Below, one piece after another: positions 1 to 9,916 of a stretch of DNA of 64,000 nucleotides. The notes beneath the pieces are model-generated. The model was not told the DNA's origin. It searched no databases and saw only the letters and a program-made list of their open reading frames with translations. Source of the DNA: Platerodrilus igneus. Its lineage: Eukaryota; Arthropoda; Insecta; Coleoptera; Lycidae. Both the position numbers and the translations under genes were made by a program. The DNA is taken from the NCBI GenBank assembly GCA_036346225.1, contig JARFIW010000003.1, positions 5,739,501 to 5,803,500 on the forward strand, in the 5' to 3' direction. The first letter of the stretch is position 1; each line of letters opens with the position of its first letter.

Positions 1-290
1 TCTTTAAAGTAGTGAGGTAGCTAGGTTTTCCTGTCGTGTGGTTGAATGGTTTTTGTGCTGTGTTCTAAGACTGACTTTAGTGTTTGTCAACTCTATTACT
101 GCGGAATTCAAGATTCCCACTGTATTGATGACGGCGTCTATGCGTTTGAACTGTCCTGCTACTTCGTATTGTAGTTCTAGTGTAGGGTGGGATGACTGGG
201 GCGTGGTCAGACTTTAGGTGATCGACGACTTCTATGGATATATGGTACGGAACGTTTCTGATTTCCATTATGTTTAGCGTATCAGGTAGA
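1..290 (-). pseudogene. Jockey-like LINE endonuclease fragment
   Basis: The minus strand encodes a short stretch matching the end of an APE-type endonuclease domain of Jockey-like non-LTR retrotransposons. An 'IRNVPYHISIEVVDHLKSDH' region carries the conserved SDH-x-PV motif (here SDHAPVI), whose His/Asp belong to the catalytic site of this family. After the motif the frame shifts and continues in another frame (around 'INTVGILNSAVIEL'), so the copy is broken. The endonuclease of such elements nicks target DNA for target-primed reverse transcription. The element runs off the left edge of the window, so reverse transcriptase sequence may lie outside. Identification rests on the SDH motif and its context only. 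Confidence 0.55.
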
Positions 291-509
291 TTTGTAGCTC
301 TTGTTGGAATGCTTGCTCAATCATTATCGGCGAGTTCTTGTTATATATGTGCTACTAAATATATAACCTGAGTATTGGTAACTTGGAACCCTCTTATGAG
401 TGGAAACATTTCGGACTTGAATTATTTGAGCAGCTCGTTTGGTCTTCTCTGTTATCACACAGAAGACTTGGAACACCTTAGTTTCATATAGAATAGAATA
501 TAAATTCAA

Positions 510-2330
510 ACATCATCTCTGTAAAGCAGCCTTATTAAATCAGTAAGTGTGGCGAAGTATGTAGACGAGCGAGAAGACATGCATCATGTGATCATGAATA
601 TGTGGAATTTGAAAAAAGGCGTGAAAAACATAACACTATGGATCAGCTGAGAAAGAATTAGTTAGTCTACGATTATTCAATGGCAGGTTTAGTCAAGAAA
701 TATTCCCGTTTGTAAATATGCTCTTTCTATTAAAGAAAGTTAAATCACTTTGTATGCGTATGATTTTTGTGTTTTATTTTTATACATATTACCAGTTTAC
801 GAGTTTGAAGTTTTATTTTGGCATTTATAGCAGTGAGCACCAGTGAACATTTTTCGATATACGTTAAAGTATATATAAAGTAAATTTGCTTGAAAATAGA
901 AAACATTACGATATTTTACATCTGTTATTTCTAAAATACGTTACAATTTTCTGCTTTTATAAGGGTGTGAAGATACTATATCGATGTTAAATGAAAAGTT
1001 TGGTTAGATATCTTCACCAAATGAAATTTGACGATACCAACATCTATAATATGGGAACACATATTTTTGTTTAGTCACGCTATTAAACTATCTAAATCCA
1101 TTTAACCCCTTTCATATTTACTCAGGCATTCTATCCTCTTTTAATTTTGAAATTTAACATTACTGAGCTCTAATAATAAATTGAATTTAACGAATTTTGT
1201 GATTGTACTAAACGAGGGGATTTACTTTAGCATCACGAAGGGCTTTTTATTGGTTATTAATAAACCCATATTTACGTAGTGTGATTGATGGCAAAATTAA
1301 TATTTAATGTTAGCCCTTTTTGTAATCTACACGCACTGTAAATTATCGGTTGAGCTGAAATTTATTTTGCAGTGAATTGTGTCATATCTAGTTTCATCGA
1401 TTATCCATCCACAACCATGCAAATTTGCTAATGGTTTAACGTGGAAATAACTATTTTTGGTGAAGGCTATCTATCTTTAGGGGTAATTTCGAATAAAACT
1501 CATTTCCATTAGAATTTATTGGAAATTTTATTTCCTTTTGAGCAGACAGTTGTCAGCTAATGATATACGTCAGTTTGAAACTGCTAGTTTGTTTGGTTGT
1601 CTCCGGATGATTTGTACACGAATTTCGTTGATGTATATATAATACTTAATCTATTCGTACGTTCATATAACAATAAACAATTTTTTTCTGTTTCTCATTA
1701 AGGAGAATATATCTTGTCAAGTTCTATATACAATTCTACCAACTTGTATCAGGCAATAAAGCTTGTACGGTCTGTTTTTGACGTCGATTTACGCATTGAA
1801 TCCTTAAATAAAATTTTAAAACTAAAATCTTCACTGCTGTAGATAGGCTTAATGATGGATTATAATTGTTTATGGATCTATTTTAATATGCTTACGTTGG
1901 CTCTTAATTTGTTGTGTTATGCCGGATATAATTTAAATGTACATATAAGAACGCTCAGTGCATCATTATATGACTGTCCAGTTATGTGATTTCAAATTAC
2001 TTTAACAAAGAAAACTTACTTTAAGACTTTAAGTTTGATTTTGAGTACAATCGTTCATCTCTGGCCAACGCAAACTCGAAACATGCCATACTATTAATTT
2101 CGAGCAAACAAAATTTGCAACGAAGTGCCTTTTAGCAATAGGAGAATCAGAAATACGTTAGTATGAATTACAGCAACATTAACAAGGATGAGAACTTCCA
2201 ACGTCTGTCTATATGGAAAGTGATTTCGAGTGCCCTGAAGCCCAAACCGCATCCTTGACCGAAATGTAACTGTAACAAACGTCAGCTTGCGTTGTTTTCT
2301 CATATTGCATGTGATTATGCTTAGGAAACA
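510..2330. other. AT-rich sequence, no gene seen
   Basis: I see no coding stretch, tRNA or recognisable repeat here. Open frames are short and have no family-like motifs. Confidence 0.5.
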
Positions 2331-2334
2331 ATAG

Positions 2335-2637
2335 AAGGGGAATCGAGCTGTATGTAGGCTGTTCTGGGAATTTCAGGGAACTGTGTAGGCTTGCTCAGAA
2401 CATAAATAAGTGGCGGTACGCGTCCAACCAGTTCTAGACGGAACACCTAATGACGAAAAAATAAGTGCACTTAAATCTGATGATTATTATAAACAACTAC
2501 AGGTGTTGATTGTGCAATATGTTCAACTAATGTTGATTGTGCGAAAGGATGTGTTGGAAAAACTATTAATTCGACAAATGCTCAAGTGCTGGGGGAACTT
2601 GGCAGTCACTGGCTGCCTACCCCCTTCATATATCTCT
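2335..2637 (+). pseudogene. LINE 3' end, copy a (3'-truncated family A)
   Basis: This segment matches the end of the LINE decoded at 3111-4250. Its first part corresponds to the C-terminal coding end ('...CRLAQN.NKW.YASNQF' type). It is followed by a non-coding tail that contains an ATTATTATAAAC motif and ends with a 'CTTGGCAGCCA..GGCTGC' stretch. The same tail recurs at 4100-4250 and 4436-4605. Open frames across it are accidental extensions of the LINE tail. The copy is cut by a SINE on the right; the sequence CCCCTTCAYATA flanks that SINE on both sides. Confidence 0.6.
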
Positions 2638-2910
2638 ACATTTGATTTTCCAATGCTCCACCTGAAGGTACTAACTACATTGGCCAGGAAGCGAGTTTTT
2701 TACCCCGAAATTTTGAATGTTGACAAGCCCTTGCTGTTGCAAGCTAGGTAGGAATCTTTAACGTGCGTGACAACACTCACACAGGACTTCCATTTTACCT
2801 CTCATCCGAACATGCGCGTATTTTTGAGAAAATTCCTTGCCTAACACTTTTGAACCCGGGACCTTTGACACAGTAGTCACGCGCATACCAACTACACCAC
2901 GGAGCCCCCT
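2638..2910 (-). repeat. tRNA-derived SINE, family 1 (copy S1)
   Basis: Reverse-oriented SINE. Read on the minus strand it starts with a tRNA-like head (GGCTCCGTGG..., B box GGTTCAAAAG-like, damaged). A conserved body follows, with CGTTCGGATGAGAGGTAAAA and a CACGCACGTTAAAGAT core, and a 3' end containing CTTCGGGTGGAGCATTGG. At least seven other copies occur in this window. A 12-bp CCCCTTCAYATA lies at 2621-2632 and again at 2911-2922, consistent with an imperfect target-site duplication. Head and body are non-coding; mobilisation would need a LINE's enzymes. Confidence 0.8.
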
Positions 2911-2928
2911 CCCCTTCACATACCCCCC

Positions 2929-3004
2929 TACATGTGCTTTTTCAATGCTCCCCCCGAAGGTACTACATTGACCAGGAGGCGAGTTCTTTGTTGCCTGGAA
3001 ATTT
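2929..3004 (-). repeat. SINE family 1, 3'-end fragment (S1b)
   Basis: Only the 3' portion of the family 1 SINE is present, in reverse orientation (AATGCTCCCCCCGAAGGTAC, then CCAGGAGGCGAG and CCTGGAAATTT). It lies directly beside S1 and abuts a LINE reverse-transcriptase fragment. It is either a 5'-truncated insertion or a rearranged piece. Confidence 0.65.
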
Positions 3005-3110
3005 CAAGAAGCATTGAATACTGAATTCAGGAAGACATTTGGAATTAATATACAGGGACACAAGATTGATATGCTTAGATTTGCAGATCTAGGGATAGAC
3101 AGTACATAGC
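3005..3110 (+). pseudogene. LINE reverse transcriptase sliver
   Basis: It encodes 'FRKTFGINIQGHKIDMLRFAD', a short duplicate of the palm region preceding the catalytic box seen again at 3240-3320 (FGITMQGQKINMLRFAD). It is then interrupted. It is most likely a separate truncated copy or an internal duplication at the junction with the next copy. Confidence 0.5.
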
Positions 3111-4250
3111 TTATACAAAGAGCAAACAGCGGTAATAGAATTAGAACAGGAACATAGAGAAGCAAATATTAGGAAAGGGGCGAGACAGCGATATGCCTTA
3201 TCCCCATTAATTTTTAACTGGTATACTGAAGAGGCAATGAATGCTGTCAAATGCAGCAGGACATTTGGAATTACTATGCAGGGACAAAAGATTAATATGC
3301 TTAGGTTTGCAGATAATATAGCGGTATTAGCATCTAGTAAAGAAGAGTTAGAAGCTGCTCTTAATGAAATGGAAACCGTTCTAACGAAGAGATATGGTAT
3401 GAAATTTAACAAAAATAAAACTAAAGTTCTAGTTTGCAGGAGAGGGAAAAATAAATTAAAAACAAGAATACAAATAGGTAACGAGAAATTACAAGAGGTT
3501 AAGGATTTCTGCTACCTAGGAAGTCAAATAACGCAAGATGGGAAAAGCACAACAGATATAAAACAAAGATTAGCACAAGGTCGTGCTACATTTAACAAGA
3601 AAAAGCAACTACTGTGTTCAAAGACAACAAACATAGAAACAAGGAAAAGATTGCTTAAAACATACGTGTGGACCAGCACTGTCTGGCCGTGAAGCCTGGA
3701 CAGCAGGAGAAGCAGACTAGAAAAATGTAGAAGCCTTTGAAATATGGTGCTACAGACGTATGATGAAGATATCCTGGACAGCAAAGTTAATTACAAAGAG
3801 GTACTAGAAAGGGTAGGGGAAGAAAGAAGTATGTGGAAAACAGTAAAAAATAGGAAAGATAGGATGATAGGCCACATAATAAGACATGAGAGAATAGTGC
3901 GGAATATATTAGAAGCAGAGATAGGAAAAAGAGAAGTAGAGGTAGACCTAGGATAGATTACTGCGCAGATAGTGAAAGATGTAGGCTATGAGAATTTCAG
4001 TGAAATGTGTAGGCTAGCTCAGAATAGAAACAATGGAGGTACGCTTCCAACTAGTCGCAACATGTAAAAACTAATGACAAGAATGATAACTGTACTTAAA
4101 CATGGTGATTATTATAAACAACTACAGATATTGGTTTTGCAATACTCTCGACTAATGTTAATTGTGCGAAAGGGTTTACTTGAAAACTATTAATACGGCA
4201 AAGTGTTGGGGGATCCTTGGCAGCCACAGGCTGCTTAACTCCCTTCACAT
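3111..4250 (+). pseudogene. LINE reverse transcriptase C-terminal half plus 3' tail (copy b)
   Basis: An uninterrupted frame at 3111-3692 encodes the palm/thumb part of a non-LTR retrotransposon reverse transcriptase. It includes ARQRYALSPLIFN (fingers/palm), then MLRFADNIAVLASS, where the family normally has F/Y-A-D-D: the second catalytic Asp is replaced by Asn. It continues with KTKVLVCRR and FCYLGSQIT. After 3692 the frame shifts and the coding sequence continues near 3744-3956 (RVGEERSMWKTVKNRKDRMI, HIIRHERIVRNILE), ending in a degraded 'GRGRPR'-like tail. A 3' tail follows to 4250. It resembles the insect endonuclease-reverse transcriptase proteins often mis-annotated as 'craniofacial development protein 2-like'. 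The N-terminal endonuclease is absent, as expected of 5' truncation. The catalytic substitution and frameshift make it inactive. Confidence 0.85.
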
Positions 4251-4279
4251 ACCACTGAATTTCGGTGAAATAGGACATA

Positions 4280-4610
4280 TAATTAGAAAACAATCGAAGG
4301 GAATCGAGCTCTATATAGGCTGCTGTGAGAATTGCAGGGAACTGTGTAGGCTAGCTCAGAACCTAAATAAGCAGAGGTACAAGTCAAACCAGTTTCAAGA
4401 CGTAAAACCCAATGACGAAAGAATAAGTGCTCTTACATCTGATTATTATTATAAACAACTACAGCTGCTGGTTGTGAAATATTTTCAACTAATGTTGATT
4501 GTGCAAAAGAACAAATTGGAAAAACGATTAATTCGACAAAGGTTCAACTGCAGGGGGAACTTGGCAGCCAAAGGCTGCTTATCCCTTTTCACATGCCACT
4601 GAATATCTGG
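4280..4610 (+). pseudogene. LINE 3' end, copy c
   Basis: A further 5'-truncated copy of the same LINE: the coding terminus (CCENCRELCRLAQNLNKQRY) followed by the shared tail ending near a 'GGCAGCCAAAGGCTGC' stretch. The 5' side is joined to a short connector (ACATATAATTAGAAAACAAT) also found before other copies. The frame at 4162-4602 runs through the junction by chance. Confidence 0.65.
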
Positions 4611-4629
4611 GAAATAGGGTTTATAACTA

Positions 4630-5150
4630 TATAACAATAGAAGGTGACCGAACTGCATCAAACAAGAAAGAACAACCGCTATATTCAAAGACAACGAACA
4701 TGGATACGAGAAGAAAACTGTTCAAAGCCTAGTGTGGAGCACAGCACAGTCGTTTATGAAATTAGGGCAGTAGGAAAAGCAGACAGAAAGAAGTAGAAGC
4801 CTACTGGAATGTTGTGTTTCAGTTGTATGAGGGTGGTAGCATGGACAGACAAAGTTCATAACAAATAGATTGTTGAAATAGTAGAGGAATAAAGATATCT
4901 GTGGAAAACGAAAAAATAGAAGAAATAGATGGACAAAATACTTTCTAAGGCATTTCTGGGGAATAGTACGGGATATATTACAAGCAGCGATAGGAAAAGA
5001 GAGGTAGAGGTAGACCGAGATCAGACTTTCGCACACAAATAGTGATAGATGCAGACTGTGCAAATTTCAGGGAAATGTGTAGGTTGGTTCAGACTAGGAA
5101 ACAATGAGGGTATGCGTCCAATATAGTTCTAGGACTGAAGACCTAATGAT
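4630..5150 (+). pseudogene. LINE reverse transcriptase C-terminus, copy d
   Basis: It begins with sequence corresponding to NKKEQPLYSKTTNMDTRRKL, the same region as LLCSKTTNIETRKRL in copy b. It then runs with several frame breaks to the terminal 'CRLVQTRK' region at about 5090 and an ATGATGATGG tail at 5145-5156. It is more decayed than copy b, and its RT palm is missing. Confidence 0.65.
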
Positions 5151-5154
5151 GATG

Positions 5155-5384
5155 GAAATTTAGAATTTTTCCGAACCCTTGCCGTTCCAGGCAAGTGAGA
5201 GATCTTTAACGTGCGTGACAACACACACACGGGACCTCCATTTTACCTCTCATCCGAACGAGGGCGTAATTTTTGTGAAAAATGCTCACCTGCCATTTTT
5301 CAAGCAGTCGGCCGTGTCGGGATTCGAACCCAGGATCTTGGGATCCGTAGTCTTACGCTTACTACATTGATCTACGGCGACGCC
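5155..5384 (-). repeat. tRNA-derived SINE, family 1 (copy S2)
   Basis: Reverse-oriented copy with the conserved body (TCATCCGAACGAGGGCG, TTAACGTGCGTGACAAC) and a recognisable B box (GGATTCGAACCC). The head at the right edge is degraded. The 3' end (GGAGCATTGG) is absent, so it is 3'-truncated. It is inserted between LINE copies d and e. Confidence 0.75.
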
Positions 5385-5389
5385 CCCCT

Positions 5390-5940
5390 TCACATAGCAC
5401 TGAATATCGGGGAAATAGGGTATATAATTGTACAACAATAGAAGGTGACCGAACTGTATCTAACAAGAAAGAACAGCGGCTATGTTCAAAGACAACAAAC
5501 ATAGAAACAAGAAGAAAATTGTTCAAAGCATCGGTGTGGAGCACAGCATAGTACGTCTATGAAATAGAGGTAGTTGGAAAAACAGACAGAAAGCGATAGA
5601 TATATGAGGATGATAGCATGGACAGACAAATTTAATAACAAATACGTTATAGAAATAGTATAGGAATAAAGATATCTGTGGAAAACAAAAAAAAATAGGA
5701 GATATAGAAAGGCAGGATACGTTCTGAGGCATATTTGAGGAATAGTGCGGAATATATTACAAGCAGAGATAAGAAAAAAAAGATAGAGGTAGACCGAGAT
5801 CAGACTTTCGCATGCAGATAGTGATAGATGCAGACTGTACAAATTTCAGGGAAATGTGAAGGTTAGTTCAGATAGGAAACAATGAGGGTACGCGTTTAAT
5901 CAGTTCGAGGAGTGAAGACCTAATGATAATGATGATATGC
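5390..5940 (+). pseudogene. LINE reverse transcriptase C-terminus, copy e
   Basis: It closely parallels copy d: a connector (CTTCACATAGCACTGAAT, TATATAATTG), then NKKEQRLCSKTTNIETRRKL, frame breaks, the RIVRNILQAE region, and the terminal region. It ends in CTAATGATAATGATGATATG, a short trinucleotide-like tail of the type used by RTE-like elements. Copies d and e share their 5' connector, which suggests they were duplicated together before the SINE entered. Confidence 0.65.
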
Positions 5941-5944
5941 TTAT

Positions 5945-6700
5945 ATGAACCGTTGCTTTCCATTGTTTTCCAGCTGCTTTGCTAGTAGACGCTTTTTTAG
6001 CTGGATGGAACGGGCGAGTCAACTTCCATAGATAACTTTCATTGCAACTACTCCTTTACTACAAACAATTCTCTGAGATATTTACCAGTCAATAGGAAAC
6101 ATTAGCAAGCTATTAAATACACTTATGCAAGAATACTTGATCCTTGGAAGGATTCCAGTGTTGTTCCGCTCTATAAAAAGAACTACCCTAACAATTCGAC
6201 TTATTGGTAAAACATCTGACCTCTGTAAATTATTGAAGCGAATCATACGTAATACATTATTACTTTCTTAAATAGATACTAACTTAATTCCCAGGCCACA
6301 ACAAGGTTTACAACTGAGATGCTTTGTGATATATAATTTAATAAAAGCAAGAGGAATAGGATTTGCGATCAAAAGTCAGTTGACGTTGTATGCTTGTAAT
6401 TTTCACGCGCTATTGATAGCATTATTAAATAAACTCTGTTATTCTTTAAACGGTACGGTTTGTTACTCGCTTGCATAAACAGAGGGCGCCCTAGGTTACA
6501 CCGAATTTACAAATGATATAGTAATATAATTTACGTTTCAAATAAAACAAAACAAATTAATTAATTCACACTGCTTACCTTTTAGTTTAATGCATATTGA
6601 CCGGAGAGTATCAGCTGCGATATATAGGAAAGTCAGGGTTCATCGTGGGTGCGTTTTGCTCTAATCTGTGGCGAAGTTTGCTGATTTTCTTTACAACGTA
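5945..6700. other. No gene seen
   Basis: AT-rich sequence without a coding signal. A hammerhead-like core lies at its right edge (6711-6750) and is treated in the findings. Confidence 0.5.
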
Positions 6701-6779
6701 AACAAGAACACTGATGAAGGCACGATATAGAAAGACCGCTTGAAATTAATAAATATAACTCTACCACATTCTATAAGCA

Positions 6780-7190
6780 TTCCCGCACGTGGTTCAAAAT
6801 AGGTGGTCACGTCGAGAATGCCCATCATGGCGGTGCTTCCAAACGCTTATCAACCACCACCGATGTTCGTTACGCATCTTGATTGGTTGATAGACGTCAT
6901 GTGACAGTTCCACAACCAATGGGAATTACATTCAAATTCCTCTCACACGACAAAAAAGTTATTCCCTCTGAAACATCGTCGAGGAACGCATAGACCACAT
7001 TTACTATGCATAATACCCTAAGTAATATTAATACAAAAATGGCGGAGCTGTTTTTGGCACGTAGCAACTCTAGAGTGCGCGGTCTGTTCTTAAGTTAGGT
7101 TAAATAGTTTATTAGCAGATCGGTCGTTTACAATACGATATGACAACTGTATCCTAGACAACTATGAAGTTCGAGGACCCCTGTTAAGGT
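6780..7190 (+). promoter_or_regulatory. Candidate host promoter / non-coding first exon
   Basis: This block is visibly richer in CG and in animal promoter motifs than its surroundings. It has an E-box CACGTG (6786-6791), ATGGCGG (6826-6832), inverted CCAAT (GATTGGTTGA 6881-6890), a CRE/E-box overlap ACGTCATGTGAC (about 6894-6905), CCAAT (6915-6920) and AAAATGGCGGAGC (7036-7048). The last matches the YY1-type motif that often sits just inside transcription starts. The ATG in it opens only 19 codons (MAELFLARS...). A splice-donor-like AAG|GTATAT occurs at 7186-7194. Together this suggests a 5' untranslated exon on the plus strand. No downstream exon is recognised, and a fragment of unknown mobile DNA is possible. 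Confidence 0.3.
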
Positions 7191-7199
7191 ATATTTAAT

Positions 7200-7580
7200 T
7201 TCCTGTGTGTGTATCTTAATTCATTGCAAATTGTTATTCTTGTGCTCTGTCGTACACTACCTGGAGAGTTTACCTGAACAGATCAAGGCGATTTGCATTA
7301 TATTGAAGCTTGGTATTTAAAGTGGGTTTTCTTTGTTGAATAATGAACTTGGGTCTAGAATTAAATCCTGAATAAATTTGCACATTAACGGCTGCCGATA
7401 ATACTCAGTTTGTCATATAAGTGCTTTGGCTATAATTGTAATGAACAATCTGGAACGCCCATGTATCTAAGATAAGTAACAGATGCAACCCGCTTATATA
7501 CATGGGGTGTAAATCATTTAAAAATGCCACAGTTGACTAATTTATGGTATTCTATCGTTCCTATAAGTAGGAGGAATACA
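7200..7580. other. No gene seen
   Basis: AT-rich sequence between the promoter-like block and the minisatellite. No support for a gene or repeat. Confidence 0.4.
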
Positions 7581-7583
7581 GGC

Positions 7584-8434
7584 ATTCTGGCGCCTCATTT
7601 TCCTCCAGCATCCTCATTTTCCTCCCTCATTTTCCTCCAGCATCCTCATTTTCCTCCCTCATTTTCCTCCAGCATCCTCATTTACATGTAAATTCCCCTA
7701 AGGAGGAAATGAGGAGGAGTAACTCTCCTTCCTCATTTGCTCCCTCATTTTCCTCAGGCATCCTCATTTTCCTCCCTCATTTGCTCCCTCGTTTGCTCCC
7801 TCATTTACATGTAAATTCTCATAAGGAGGAAATGTGGGGATGAATCTCATAGGAGGAAATGTGGAGATGAATCCTATAAGGAGGGAAATGAGGAGATGAA
7901 TCTTGTAGGAGGAAATGTGGAGATGAATCTCCTAGGAGGAAATGTGAAGATGAATTCTATAAGCAGGTAAATGAGGAGATGAATCTTGTAGGAGGAAATG
8001 TGGAGATGAATCTCCTAGGAGGAAATGCGAAGATGAATCGCCGTTTTAATCTAGTAGCCATTGCATCTTTCGAGATAAATATATCTTGCATTTTCGAGAT
8101 AAATGAGCATCCTCATTTGCTCCCATAAGGAGGGAAATGTGGAGATGAATCTTGTAGGAGGAAATGTGGAGATGAAACTCCTAGGAGGAAATGCGAAGAT
8201 GAATCGCCGTTTTAATCTAGTAGCCATTGCATCTTTCGAGATAAATATATCTTGCATTTTCGAGATAAATGAGCATCCTCATTTGCTCCCATAAGGAGGG
8301 AAATGTGGAGATGAATCTTCTAGGAGGAAATGTGGAGATGAATCTCCGTTTTAATTGACTAGCCATTGCATCTTTCGAGATAAATATATCTTGCATTTTC
8401 ATCTTAGCATCCTCATTTGCTCCCACATCTGAAC
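7584..8434. repeat. Purine/pyrimidine-skewed minisatellite with inverted halves
   Basis: The left part (about 7590-7810) is built from CCTCATTTTCCTCC units on the plus strand. The right part (about 7820-8330) is built from the complementary-type GGAGGAAATGTGGAGATGAA units with a period of about 24-26 bp. The switch occurs around palindromic TTTACATGTAAA centres at about 7680 and 7802. Superimposed is a longer unit of about 140-166 bp (CCGTTTTAATCTAG...ATAAATGAGCATCC) starting near 8041, 8207 and 8346. The opposing halves can pair as a large hairpin. Apparent open frames here simply translate the repeat. Confidence 0.8.
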
Positions 8435-9172
8435 CAAATAGTTTTCTTCGACTATCCATTTTTTATCTTTCGAGATAACCCTATCTTGTTTGGTATCAAT
8501 TAATATTAGATTTTTCTCAGCTACTCAAATCTCTTTAAATTTCTTAGATTGCTCATATCCCAGATAGCTACCCCAATTTTAAGATTTTATGCAGGCAGCG
8601 ATTTTATAGTCGTCCTTATAAATTTTTTAGTCATGCAATACATCAAACTAATCTAGAATTTTATGCAGAATCCGAATCCGCAAACAGATTTGCAATAGGA
8701 TCACCCCCTGCAAAGTTACACTTTTAAAGTTCTAAACCTCTAAATTTTGCTCTTTGCTCTATAACATAACAAATAGTTTTCTTCGACTAGCCATCGCATC
8801 TTTCGAGATAAACCTATCTTATTTGGTATCCATTAATATTAAATTTTTCTCAGCTACCCGAATCTCTAGGAATATTTGAGATTGCATCATTCCCCAGAGA
8901 GCTACCCCAATTTTAAGATTATTTGCCGGTAGCGATTTTATGGTCGTCCTTATAAATTTTTTAGTCATGCAATACATCAAACTAATCTAGAATTTTATGA
9001 TCAGAATCCGCGAAACAGATTTGCAATAGGATCACCCCCTGCAAAGTTACACTTTTAAAGTCCTGAACCTCTAAATTTTGCACTTTGCTCTATAACATAA
9101 CAAATAGTTTTCTTTGACTAGCCATTGCATCGTTCGAGATAACCCTATCTTGTTTGGTATCAATTAATATTT
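8435..9172 (+). repeat. Tandem ~333-bp units
   Basis: Two full units (starting at CAAATAGTTTTCTT, 8435 and 8770) and the beginning of a third (9101) lie head to tail. Each contains TTTCGAGATAA..CCTATCTT, GAGAGCTACCCCAATTTTAAG, CAATACATCAAACTAATCTAG and GCAAAGTTACACTTTTAAAG landmarks. Copies differ by scattered substitutions and small indels. No coding potential is visible. It is continuous with the minisatellite on the left, which shares the CATTGCATCTTTCGAGATAA segment. Confidence 0.85.
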
Positions 9173-9450
9173 TGTGTTTGCGGATTCGGATTCTGCATAA
9201 AATTCTAGATTAGTTTGATGTGTCACATGACTAAAAAATTTATTAGGACGGGTCAGAAATCTCTACCGGTAAAAAATCTTTAAACGAGGGTAGCTCCCTG
9301 GGGGATGATGCAATCTCAAAAATTCCTAGAAATTCGGATAGGTAAGAAAAATCTAATATTAATTGATACCAAACAAGATAGGGTTATCTCGAACGACGCA
9401 ATGGCTAGTCAAAAACTATTTGTTATGTTATAGAGCAAATAGCAAAATCA
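9173..9450 (-). repeat. Inverted partial copy of the 333-bp unit
   Basis: From about 9173 the sequence is the reverse complement of the preceding units: GCGGATTCGGATTCTGCATA, CTAGATTAGTTTGATGT, GGTAGCTCCCTGGGGGATGA, TAGGGTTATCTCGAACGA, CTATTTGTTATGTTATAGAG. The tandem array therefore ends in an inverted arm, giving a foldback configuration. Homology fades after about 9450. Confidence 0.8.
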
Positions 9451-9600
9451 AGAGGTTCTACCTCCACAAAGTAAAAGTACCTGGAAGCCGGAATATCTTT
9501 GAATGGAATCAAATAGCTTCTAATTGCGACTCTATGGTGAACCAGCTGTTATTTATTTAGAGAAGTTGAAGATTTCGCTTGGCGGACAACTTGTTCGACA

Positions 9601-9903
9601 TTACATGTGATTTTCCAATGCTCCGCCCGAAGGTACTACATTGGCCAGGAAGCGAGTTTTTTTTACCTGGAAAATTTTTGAATTTTTGCCGAATCCTTGC
9701 TGTTCCAAGCAAGGTAGGGATCTTTAACGTGCGTGACAACACTCACACACGGGACCTCCATTTTACCTCTCATCCGAACGAGGGTGTATTTTTGCGAAAA
9801 ATGCTCGCCTAACATTTTTCAAGCGGACCGTGTCGGGATTCGAACCCGGGACCTTGGGCGTAGTAGTCACACACATACCACTACGCCACGAAGCCGCCTA
9901 TAA
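9601..9903 (-). repeat. tRNA-derived SINE, family 1 (copy S3, full length)
   Basis: Reverse-oriented, nearly full-length copy: 3' end ACATGTGATTTTCCAATGCTC, body with TCCGAACGAGGGTGTATTTT, B box GGATTCGAACCC, and head ending CCACGAAGCC. It is flanked by a perfect 13-bp direct repeat AACTTGTTCGACA at 9588-9600 and 9904-9916, the clean target-site duplication expected of LINE-mediated insertion. This copy defines the element ends and a length near 300 bp. Confidence 0.9.
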
Positions 9904-9916
9904 AACTTGTTCGACA

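Noticed and set aside
2410..2751. 113-codon open frame as a host gene
   Set aside because: It runs from LINE tail into an inverted SINE; both parts are repeats found elsewhere in the window.
8051..8459. Overlapping open frames on both strands in the minisatellite
   Set aside because: They translate the tandem repeat itself on both strands, so they are expected from the repeat structure.
8435..9172. CRISPR-like or phage-type direct repeats
   Set aside because: Units are about 333 bp without spacer diversity, in an animal genome.
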